Notes under the pieces: generated by a model
Told to the model about the DNA's origin: nothing
The model's input: only the letters and a program-made list of their open reading frames with translations
The model's database searches: none
Program-made: the position numbers and the translations under genes
Shown here: piece by piece, positions 6,347-12,562 of the stretch
Position numbering within the stretch: the stretch's first letter is position 1
Layout of the letters: the number at the start of each line of letters is the position of its first letter
Assembly: GCA_031287295.1 (NCBI GenBank)
Contig: JAITTH010000066.1
Span: 1 to 12,562, forward strand
DNA length: 12,562 nt
Direction: 5' to 3'
DNA from: Eubacteriales Family XIII. Incertae Sedis bacterium
Lineage (GTDB): Bacteria; Bacillota; Clostridia; Peptostreptococcales; Anaerovoracaceae

Positions 6347-7692
6347 GAATTACTTTAATCAAACCCAACATCGGCATAAGGGAATACAGCCTGTACCGCG
6401 ATAATGCAAGCATGGAGCCACTTGGACTCGGCGTACTTGCTGCACTTACGCCTGCGGATGTCGAAGTGAAAATGTACGATGACCGCATAGAGCAGATTCC
6501 GTATGACGAACCCACCGATCTCGTTGCAATTACCGTAGAAACCTACACAGCTTGCCGAAGTTACGAAATTGCGTTGGCGTATAAAAAGCATCAGCCGAGC
6601 ACTCCGATTCTACTCGGCGGAATGCACGTCACGCTGATTCCGGATGAAGCGGCGATACATGCCGACAGCATTATGATCGGTGATGCGGAGGACAAATGGG
6701 ACGAGATGATCGAAGACCTACGTCGTAAGGATCTGAAACCCCTATATGTCTGCGATTTTCAAAATTGCCCTCAAAAGGGTATTCTCACACGAAGAGATAT
6801 CTTTGCCGGGAAGAAATACATGCCCATTACCCTACTTCAATTCAGCCGAGGCTGTCGGTACAATTGCCGTTATTGCGCATCGAGCGTCTACTTTAAGTGC
6901 AAACAGTACACGCGTCCGGTCGAAGACGTCATCCGGGAAATCAAAAGCCAAAAGCGCAAACTGCTTTTTTTTGTAGACGACAACATCGTTGCCGATAAGG
7001 AGAAGGCGAAAGAACTTTTCCGCGCATTGATTCCATTGAAAGTAAAGTGGGTAAGTCAGGGGAGCATCGATATGCTTGACGATGACGAGCTCATGCGGTT
7101 GATGGTAAAGAGCGGATGCCTCGGAAATGTCATCGGGTTTGAGTCGATTGCTACGGAAAGCATCGATGCGATGCGAAAAGGTGTAAACAAACGATACAGC
7201 GATGCAAAATATGCAGAGGCCATTGAAAAACTTCGTCACTACGGTCTCCAAACGTGGGCTGCTTTTACACTTGGTCATGATGCCGATACGCCGGAAAGCA
7301 TCCTGGAAACCGAACGGTTTGCAAAGAAAAACAAGTTTTGTTTTGCGGCATACAACATCCTCATGCCTTACCCGAATACCTCTCTCTATCGACAGCTTGA
7401 ATCTGAAGAGCGACTGCTGTATGACGGCACATGGTGGCTGCATCCGGACTATAAATTCAACTACGCAGCGTTTACACCCAAGAACATGACACCCGATGAA
7501 CTTACTGAAATATCGTTCTTCTGCCGAAGTGATTTTAACAGCAAGAAGAGTATTTTGTATCGCCTTTTTGAACCACGAACGAACATGCGAAACCCGATTC
7601 GCTTTTTCAGCTATCTCATGTACAATCCCATTTTTAGACGTGAAGTTTTCGAAAAACAGGGAATGACTTTTGGGTACAATAAAAATGAATGA
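6343..7692 (+). CDS. Cobalamin-binding radical SAM protein 3 (subgroup B)
   Basis: 449-residue class-B radical SAM enzyme. The same frame stays open back to 6112, but that 77-codon extension lies within the preceding gene and does not resemble the family. ATG 6343, overlapping the preceding TGA, gives the standard start MRITLIKPN. The B12-binding domain has EPLGLGVLAALTP, YDDRIEQIPYD, AITVETYTACRSYEIA and LGGMHVTLIPDEAAIHAD. Cluster ligands are Cys171, Cys175 and Cys178 in SRGCRYNCRYC. The barrel shows FFVDDNIV, SGCLGNVIGFES and NILMPYPNTSLY, followed by GTWWLHPDY and TPKNMTPDEL. The C-terminus has IRFFSYLMYNPIF and REVFEKQGMTFG, matching protein 2. The upstream ribosome site (GGGGGC) is weak, so translation probably depends on coupling. 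The specific substrate is unknown. Confidence 0.92.
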   Translation: MRITLIKPNIGIREYSLYRDNASMEPLGLGVLAALTPADVEVKMYDDRIEQIPYDEPTDLVAITVETYTACRSYEIALAYKKHQPSTPILLGGMHVTLIPDEAAIHADSIMIGDAEDKWDEMIEDLRRKDLKPLYVCDFQNCPQKGILTRRDIFAGKKYMPITLLQFSRGCRYNCRYCASSVYFKCKQYTRPVEDVIREIKSQKRKLLFFVDDNIVADKEKAKELFRALIPLKVKWVSQGSIDMLDDDELMRLMVKSGCLGNVIGFESIATESIDAMRKGVNKRYSDAKYAEAIEKLRHYGLQTWAAFTLGHDADTPESILETERFAKKNKFCFAAYNILMPYPNTSLYRQLESEERLLYDGTWWLHPDYKFNYAAFTPKNMTPDELTEISFFCRSDFNSKKSILYRLFEPRTNMRNPIRFFSYLMYNPIFRREVFEKQGMTFGYNKNE

Positions 7693-9028
7693 ATCTTCGC
7701 AAATGAAAATTTTATTCATCTCTCCTTGGGATAAAAAACACGGCAGGTATCGCTCCATCTTGTCTTTTCTGATTGCCTATAAGCCCCTCACACTTCCGAC
7801 GCTTGCTGCACTTGCCCGACGAACGGTTGATGCACAGATTGATGTATGTGATGAGATGGCAGACAACATCAACAAATACAACAAGCATTATGATGTTGTC
7901 GCAATTAGCTTCATCACACCTGAAGCGAGTCGCGCATACAAATACGCGGAAATGTTTCGTAAAAGAGGTAGCCATGTTGTTCTCGGTGGCTATCATGTGC
8001 TGTTTAATGCGGAAGAAGCCGCACGCCATGCAGACACGGTTATCCTTGGTCCCGGAGAGCGCTCTTGGTCGCAGTTTTTACAAGATTTTCGAGATGGGAA
8101 CGCAAAGTCTTTGTACGAAATTTCGCAGCCCTGCGCCTCAGACTATGCGACCCCAGACAGAAGTGTGCTCAAAAGCAGAAGGTATGTCAAGTATCCAACC
8201 ATGATCGCAACACCATCATGCCGAAGAAATTGCAGTTTTTGTGCAATATGCAAAATGTGGGAGACATCATACAATACCGAATCTGCATCGACTGCCATAG
8301 CGTCAAGCAAGTACATTGACGATATCATTGCAGACATGAAAGCGCAGAAACAAAAGTATTTCATCTTTTATGACCCGAATTTCTTTGATGACCGGAGCTA
8401 TGCCATAAAGCTGATGCAAGCCATGAAGGAACTCAATATTTCGTGGGCAGGTGCAACCTGTATCGATATCGCGGATGACGATGAGCTGTTATACTGGGCA
8501 AAAGAAAGCGGATGTGCCGGACTCTTCATCGGTTTCGAATCGCTCAGCGCGGAAGCACTGCAAAATGCGGATAAAGCCTTTAACAGACCGGCAGAATACA
8601 AGGCGGCAATTGCCAAAATTCAGAGCTATGGCATCAGTATAAACGGTGGATTTGTGATCGGTATGGATGGCGATACGGAAGAGACGCTCCTGCGCATACC
8701 GGCCCAGATAGACGAATTGGGACTCAATCTTGCGCGATTTGCACTCCTTACACCGGTCCCCGGAAGTTCACTTTTTAATCAATACAAAGAGGCGGGTAGA
8801 ATTCTGTCTGATGATTGGGGAGACTATACGCAAAACTGCGTCGTCGTAAAGCCTCAGAACATGACGCCGGAGCGACTCACAGAAATCTACTTCAGTATTT
8901 GGAAAGAAACCTACACATGGAGAAGAGTCTTCCGTCGTGCCTTTGCCGTAAAGACAAGCTCTTTTTATGAGCGACTCGTCTGTTTCTTCTGTAACGTTGG
9001 ATTCAAATTTCTTGGGAGGGATATGTAA
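7685..9028 (+). CDS. Cobalamin-binding radical SAM protein 4 (subgroup A)
   Basis: 447-residue class-B radical SAM enzyme if the first ATG (7685) is used; this overlaps the previous gene by eight bases. A second ATG at 7703 gives the more family-like start MKILFISPW, and neither has a good Shine-Dalgarno site, so the start is uncertain by six residues. The B12 domain contains YKPLTLPTLAALARR, AISFITPEASRAYKYAEMF and LGGYHVLFNAEEAARHAD. Cluster ligands are Cys179, Cys183 and Cys186 in SCRRNCSFC, with a further cysteine at 189. After the cluster there is an unusual Ser/Thr/Ala-rich insertion (ETSYNTESASTAIASS) not seen in the other four. The barrel goes on with FIFYDPNFF, SGCAGLFIGFES and LTPVPGSSLF. 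It shares with protein 1 the YTWRRVFRRAF segment and the TLP motif. The reaction is unknown. Confidence 0.92.
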   Translation: MNESSQMKILFISPWDKKHGRYRSILSFLIAYKPLTLPTLAALARRTVDAQIDVCDEMADNINKYNKHYDVVAISFITPEASRAYKYAEMFRKRGSHVVLGGYHVLFNAEEAARHADTVILGPGERSWSQFLQDFRDGNAKSLYEISQPCASDYATPDRSVLKSRRYVKYPTMIATPSCRRNCSFCAICKMWETSYNTESASTAIASSKYIDDIIADMKAQKQKYFIFYDPNFFDDRSYAIKLMQAMKELNISWAGATCIDIADDDELLYWAKESGCAGLFIGFESLSAEALQNADKAFNRPAEYKAAIAKIQSYGISINGGFVIGMDGDTEETLLRIPAQIDELGLNLARFALLTPVPGSSLFNQYKEAGRILSDDWGDYTQNCVVVKPQNMTPERLTEIYFSIWKETYTWRRVFRRAFAVKTSSFYERLVCFFCNVGFKFLGRDM

Positions 9029-9030
9029 GG

Positions 9031-10371
9031 ATGAAATTAGCGTTTATACTTCCCGCCATCGGAAAGAAAAAGAATCGTAAATATATGAAGAGCTGGACGA
9101 TGGAGCCTATCATGATCGCCGTCTTAAAGAGACTCACGCCGGACGATATCGAGACGGTATTTTACGACGACCGCATTGAAGCAATCGACTATGATACAGA
9201 TGCCGACATCATCGCACTTTCGGTTGAAACCCATACCGCAAAGCGTGCCTATACGATTGCGGAGAGATTTAAGGCAAAAGGGAAAAGAATCGTGATGGGG
9301 GGCTACCACGTTACAACCGTCCCGGAAGATGCAAGGAGCCACGCCGACATTTTGGTGCTGGGAAACGCCGAGTCGGTATGGGAAGACATGCTTCGCGATG
9401 TAGAAACCGGAAATTACAAAAACGAATACGCCGGAGACGTTTGCTGCGACTACGGACAGCCGGACCGAAGCATTTATGCCGACAAACGAAAAAAATATTT
9501 GCCGCTCGGACTCGTGGAGATTGGACGTGGATGTCATTATAACTGCGAATTCTGTTCCGTAAGCAGCTACTACAAACGCGCCTACGCACACCGCAGCATC
9601 GCCGCCATCGTGCAGGAAATTAAAGAGAATCCGCACAAAGTCTATTTCTTCGTGGATGACAGCATTTTCTCGGATAAGGAATTTGCGAAGGCACTGTTTA
9701 TCGAGGTCACGAAACTGCATATCCACTGGGTAACGCAGATCACCCTCGACATTGCTCGCGATGAAGAACTGTTAAGCTTGATGGCAGCCAGCGGATGTAA
9801 GGTCATACTGATCGGATTCGAATCCATCGATCCGCAAAACTTGAAGCAGATGAACAAAGAGTGGTCGATCAAGGTGGGCGAACGCGATGCGCTGGTAGAG
9901 AGAATCCATAATGCCGGCATAAGCATCTATGCGAGTTTCGTTTTCGGATTTGATTACGACAATGAGGAGAGTTTCAAAAACTGTTTGGAGTTTTCGCGAA
10001 GGCATCAGTTTTTCGTCGCAGCCTACAACCATTTGCTTCCCTTCCCCGGAACCGCAACGCACGAAAGACTCTGCCGGGAGGGTCGTATGATTTACGAAAA
10101 CTGGTGGTTGAGTCGTGAATATACCTACGGATCCATTCCCTATCATTCGAAGCTTGTAACTGCGGAAGAATTGGGACTGCTCTGCAAGAAATATAAGAAG
10201 GCGTTTTTTTGCTTCTCCTCCATCTTTACCCGATACAAGACGCTGAAAAAACGTACAAACGTAACCTACGTTCGTTTTGCCTACTGGGTGACAAATTTAA
10301 TGCTTCATTGGGAAGTAAACAAACGGTTCGGCATTCCGCTCGGAGAAAACCTCGATGAAAAGAAACGCTGA
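9031..10371 (+). CDS. Cobalamin-binding radical SAM protein 5 (subgroup B)
   Basis: 446-residue class-B radical SAM enzyme starting two bases after the preceding stop, with GGGAGGG (9014-9020) ten bases before its ATG. The B12-binding domain carries MEPIMIAVLKRLTP, FYDDRIEAIDYD, ALSVETHTAKRAYTIA and MGGYHVTTVPEDARSHAD. Cluster ligands are Cys168, Cys172 and Cys175 in GRGCHYNCEFC. The barrel shows FFVDDSIF, SGCKVILIGFES and NHLLPFPGTATH, then the subgroup-B mark YENWWLSREYTYG. The C-terminus has the hydrophobic segment RFAYWVTNLMLHW and KRFGIPLGE, parallel to the endings of proteins 2 and 3. The MEP...LTP...YDDRIE start is close to that of protein 3, suggesting that the two share recent ancestry. 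It overlaps the GNAT-like gene by 17 bases. It is probably a methylase or another radical tailoring enzyme of the same pathway. Confidence 0.93.
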   Translation: MKLAFILPAIGKKKNRKYMKSWTMEPIMIAVLKRLTPDDIETVFYDDRIEAIDYDTDADIIALSVETHTAKRAYTIAERFKAKGKRIVMGGYHVTTVPEDARSHADILVLGNAESVWEDMLRDVETGNYKNEYAGDVCCDYGQPDRSIYADKRKKYLPLGLVEIGRGCHYNCEFCSVSSYYKRAYAHRSIAAIVQEIKENPHKVYFFVDDSIFSDKEFAKALFIEVTKLHIHWVTQITLDIARDEELLSLMAASGCKVILIGFESIDPQNLKQMNKEWSIKVGERDALVERIHNAGISIYASFVFGFDYDNEESFKNCLEFSRRHQFFVAAYNHLLPFPGTATHERLCREGRMIYENWWLSREYTYGSIPYHSKLVTAEELGLLCKKYKKAFFCFSSIFTRYKTLKKRTNVTYVRFAYWVTNLMLHWEVNKRFGIPLGENLDEKKR

Positions 10372-11461
10372 ATTCGAACCGGCATGTGCGACGGATGCGT
10401 CGGCACTACTCAATTTAATAGAATCACGTCCGGCGAAGGGCGACATCGAACTTCTGTACACGAGAAGACCCGACCCGATTGCTTCATACGCCCGGGAATC
10501 GGACGACGTAAGTGTCGGGGTATTGCGTGACAAGGAAGGGAAAATATGGTTTATGGAGGCGACGGTATATCGCGACTGCTTCATGGCGGAAAACGTCTGT
10601 CGCACTGGGTATCTGTGTGGCATTAAGCAGCATCCGAATCGTTCGGCAAGAATAGATTGGCTCCGCGCCCTCTACGATTACGAATCCCGGAATGCAGACG
10701 GTTTCTATTGCTCCATTCTGACAGGGAACACTACAGCACTGCAACTGTTTACGAAAGAGCGCGCATATATGCCGCCACTTCAGCATATTTGTGACTATAC
10801 CACCCTACTGCTTAACCCAAAGGCACTCTTACAAAAAAGAAAGAAAGACGTAGGCACAAAGATGCCCACCGCATGCGATTGTTCCTGTGGCGTAAGCTAC
10901 AACGAACAAAAAACAGAGATTAACGCGTTTTTAAATTCCTATGGTAAATCCTTCAACTTCTTTCCACATGTCAAGGATATTCCTTTGCAGTTTTCCGGCA
11001 TAAAAGATTCCGACATGTTTGTGCTGCGAGAAAACAATGAGATCGTCGCCTTTGCCGCGCTCTGGGATCAATCTGAATATAGGCAGAACATTCTCACCGG
11101 CTACAATGGTTCCATGCGTATCCTTCGCCACTTTTCGGCGTTATCGAAAAAGCTCGGTTACATCCCATTTCCCAAAGTAGGAGCACGGGTTCATTTTGCT
11201 TGTCTCGCGCTCGTTTGTGTGAAAGATCGAAACTTAGAACTGTTAGGTATTTTGCTTGACGCTATCGCAAAATCCTCAATCCGACGCGGCTACGAAGTCC
11301 TCGTTTATGGCATTCCCTCCGATAGTTGGCAAACGCCGGTGTGGAACAAAATACGCAAGGTGTCTTTCGGCTCAAAACTGTATTTTACGGAGCCCAGGAC
11401 AGCGACCCAACCGATGCAATTCAAGTGCAAACCACCGCACTTTGAAGTCGGTTGGTTATAA
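10355..11461 (+). CDS. Two-domain GNAT-like N-acyltransferase protein
   Basis: 368-residue protein resembling a pair of GNAT acyltransferase folds. The first half (about 1-155) includes VGVLRDKEGKIWFMEATVYR, TGYLCGIKQHPNRSARI and FYCSILTGNTTALQLFTKE, with strand and helix spacing like GNAT motifs. The second half (about 190-345) includes MFVLRENNEIVAFAALWDQS and KDRNLELLGILLDAIAKSS. The usual acetyl-CoA loop (Q/R-x-x-G-x-G/A) is degenerate in both, so the donor could be an acyl carrier protein and not CoA, or one half may be non-catalytic. The linker holds a tight cysteine group, CDCSC (174-178), of unknown purpose. GGAG (10342-10345) lies nine bases before the ATG, and the gene overlaps radical SAM gene 5 by 17 bases, making it the last gene of the operon. 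Its final 19 codons lie inside a tandem repeat. The family assignment is moderate; the acyl group and acceptor are unknown. Confidence 0.65.
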   Translation: MKRNAEFEPACATDASALLNLIESRPAKGDIELLYTRRPDPIASYARESDDVSVGVLRDKEGKIWFMEATVYRDCFMAENVCRTGYLCGIKQHPNRSARIDWLRALYDYESRNADGFYCSILTGNTTALQLFTKERAYMPPLQHICDYTTLLLNPKALLQKRKKDVGTKMPTACDCSCGVSYNEQKTEINAFLNSYGKSFNFFPHVKDIPLQFSGIKDSDMFVLRENNEIVAFAALWDQSEYRQNILTGYNGSMRILRHFSALSKKLGYIPFPKVGARVHFACLALVCVKDRNLELLGILLDAIAKSSIRRGYEVLVYGIPSDSWQTPVWNKIRKVSFGSKLYFTEPRTATQPMQFKCKPPHFEVGWL

Positions 11462-11535
11462 ATTTAGTAGCGAGCCAACCGATGCAATTCAAATGCAAAC
11501 CGCCGCACTTTGAAGTCGGTTGGTTATAAATTTAG
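11401..11535. repeat. Tandem 67-bp duplication with stem-loops at the end of the operon
   Basis: Copy 1 (11401-11467) and copy 2 (11469-11535) have a 68-base period and differ at only three positions (11406/11474, 11425/11493, 11434/11502). Copy 1 holds the last 19 codons and stop of the GNAT-like gene plus six bases. Copy 2 fills most of the 79-base gap to the convergent PKS gene and would encode the same peptide with one Thr/Ser change; the other two differences are silent. Each copy has outer arms CCAACCGA and TCGGTTGG (11407-11414 with 11448-11455; 11475-11482 with 11516-11523). Inside is a second stem, TTCAA-TGC with GCAC-TTGAA-like arms. There is no strong T-run, so if this terminates transcription it does so weakly, perhaps in both directions. 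Confidence 0.9.
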
Positions 11536-11540
11536 CGCGT

Positions 11541-12562
11541 TTAAATTGTCCACCCTACGATATGATCTTCTCCTAATTTCATCGTTCGTACTTTTTCATC
11601 TCCAACATAGAGTATGTCACCCTCTACAGCTTTTACCTCATAACGCTTGGGATCGCCTTTCAGTCCGACGCCGGATTTTTTTCCACAAGCTTCTTTTGCC
11701 ACCCAGAATCGAAGAATTTCTCCTTTGTTGCTCTTATCGATCAAGGCGCGTTCTTGCTCCGTAAAGGCCACCGAAAGGAAGCTTTCGTCTTTTTCTTCGA
11801 TTTTTTCTATATCAATACCTACAGGATGTTCCGCCACAATAGCAACGGATTCATCGCCCTTGTGAGCAAGTGAAACATGGAGACCATCTACCCTTTCTCC
11901 CAGTTCTTCATAACCGCGTACGAATGGTTTTCCATTTTCGTCATGGTACAGGAAAATCTGAACGGGATATGCCATCTCATCTTGTCCCTTTGCTATGTGA
12001 GTTCTTACTGCATCCTTCAAGGCAATGCGACTGTATAAAATCTCTCGTTGTTGTCTCCCATCTTTCAGTTCGAAGTAGCGCTTCCCATCTTCGACGTCAA
12101 TATAACGTTTTGCCATCATTGCCTGAATGTTGACAGGAATGCTTGCACCGGAATAATGATAAACACGCGGGGCAATCTCCTGCGCCAATTTATGATATTG
12201 CGGCTTCAGTGAGACAGACCAAACCGGGCGGTCGTTGACAAACCGTTGACAAACGAAATCTTTCGCAACACTCCAAATCTTTCCATCCCTCTTTAGAACC
12301 ATGTTTCCCACAATGGCTGTGTCACTTAACCTGGTAATGATGAGGGTATGTTCAAAAATGCCTTTCTGATCAGAATAATCGGCATAAAAGTTGAGTTCTC
12401 CCAAGCGAATGGGGAAAGAAATCGTGTTTTCCTCTTGGGTTAAATGGAGGAATAAGCCCAACTGCTGCCCCATAATATCGAGGAGAGAACCTTTCCCATC
12501 TTTTTGTTCCGTCAGATTTGCAATACCTCGTGCACAAATCCTGAGCGTCTTTATCGCAGATT
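11541..12562 (-). CDS. Polyketide synthase-like protein, C-terminal DH plus phosphopantetheinyl transferase (partial, N-terminus off window)
   Basis: 339 residues are visible; the frame is open through the window edge and the first ATG (12473) lies inside a domain, so this is the end of a larger protein. Residues 1-110 look like the second hot-dog half of a PKS dehydratase: LLDIMGQQLGLFLHLT contains the DxxxQ active-site pattern (Asp28, Gln32), followed by ITRLSDTAIVGNMVLKRDG and a WSV strand. After a linker with YSRIALKDAVR, an Sfp-type 4'-phosphopantetheinyl transferase follows (about 175-339): HVSLAHKGD (228-236), GIDIEKI with the Mg-binding acids (248-254) and FWVAKEACGKKSG (285-297). Such transferases load the phosphopantetheine arm on carrier domains. 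A DH followed by an integrated transferase is the C-terminal order of enediyne-type iterative PKSs. KS, AT, ACP and KR domains are predicted beyond 12562 but not seen. It is convergent with the radical SAM operon. Confidence 0.85.
   Translation of the reverse strand, partial: SAIKTLRICARGIANLTEQKDGKGSLLDIMGQQLGLFLHLTQEENTISFPIRLGELNFYADYSDQKGIFEHTLIITRLSDTAIVGNMVLKRDGKIWSVAKDFVCQRFVNDRPVWSVSLKPQYHKLAQEIAPRVYHYSGASIPVNIQAMMAKRYIDVEDGKRYFELKDGRQQREILYSRIALKDAVRTHIAKGQDEMAYPVQIFLYHDENGKPFVRGYEELGERVDGLHVSLAHKGDESVAIVAEHPVGIDIEKIEEKDESFLSVAFTEQERALIDKSNKGEILRFWVAKEACGKKSGVGLKGDPKRYEVKAVEGDILYVGDEKVRTMKLGEDHIVGWTI

Noticed and set aside
6832..7758. 308-residue open frame on the minus strand
   Set aside because: It is antisense to radical SAM gene 3 and the start of gene 4, with no domain and no ribosome site; it is a by-product of codon use.
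9124..9726. 200-residue open frame on the minus strand
   Set aside because: Antisense shadow of radical SAM gene 5, without family resemblance.
11401..11535. Tandem repeat as a CRISPR array or mobile-element end
   Set aside because: Only two units with no spacer between them, and the unit is gene coding sequence; no transposase or target-site duplication is seen.
11510..11764. Plus-strand frames after the tandem repeat
   Set aside because: They run antisense into the conserved phosphopantetheinyl transferase coding region and have no recognisable product.

Overview
The window looks like chromosomal DNA from an anaerobic bacterium, most likely a Firmicute. The reasons are strong Shine-Dalgarno sites such as AAGGAGG and GAGGTGA, a TTG start, tightly overlapped genes, and many oxygen-sensitive radical enzymes with no oxygenases. 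A member of the Negativicutes would fit, but that is a guess. There are no tRNA or rRNA genes, insertion sequences or CRISPR arrays. No gene-free gap exceeds 300 bases.

Layout. (1) Positions 1-1106, minus strand: a (2Fe-2S) protein overlapping a partial FAD/NAD(P) oxidoreductase. These are two subunits of an HcnA/HcnB-like (sarcosine oxidase/D-hydroxyproline dehydrogenase type) amine dehydrogenase, probably a separate catabolic operon. (2) Positions 1295-2345, minus strand: an AraC-family regulator with an intrinsic terminator behind it. Its start is best placed at a TTG (2216) and not at the much longer upstream reading frame. (3) Positions 2442-11461, plus strand: one compact operon of seven genes. 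It holds an amino-acid permease, five different cobalamin-binding radical SAM enzymes in a row, and a two-domain GNAT-like acyltransferase. Its genes overlap or nearly touch. (4) Positions 11401-11535: a nearly perfect tandem 67-bp duplication of the GNAT gene's 3' end, each copy able to fold into a stem-loop. (5) Positions 11541-12562, minus strand and convergent: the C-terminal end of a large polyketide-synthase-like protein, with a dehydratase hot-dog fold carrying a DxxxQ motif fused to an Sfp-type phosphopantetheinyl transferase. This order is known from enediyne-type iterative PKSs.

Working model (inference). The operon and the convergent PKS form a biosynthetic gene cluster. The PKS would build and self-activate a polyketide chain. 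The five class-B radical SAM enzymes would make C-methylations or other radical rearrangements. The GNAT protein could transfer an acyl group, and the permease could bring in an amino-acid precursor. The divergent AraC protein is the obvious candidate regulator. The five radical SAM genes fall into two sequence subgroups in the order A-B-B-A-B, which suggests duplication and specialisation. I do not recognise the product.
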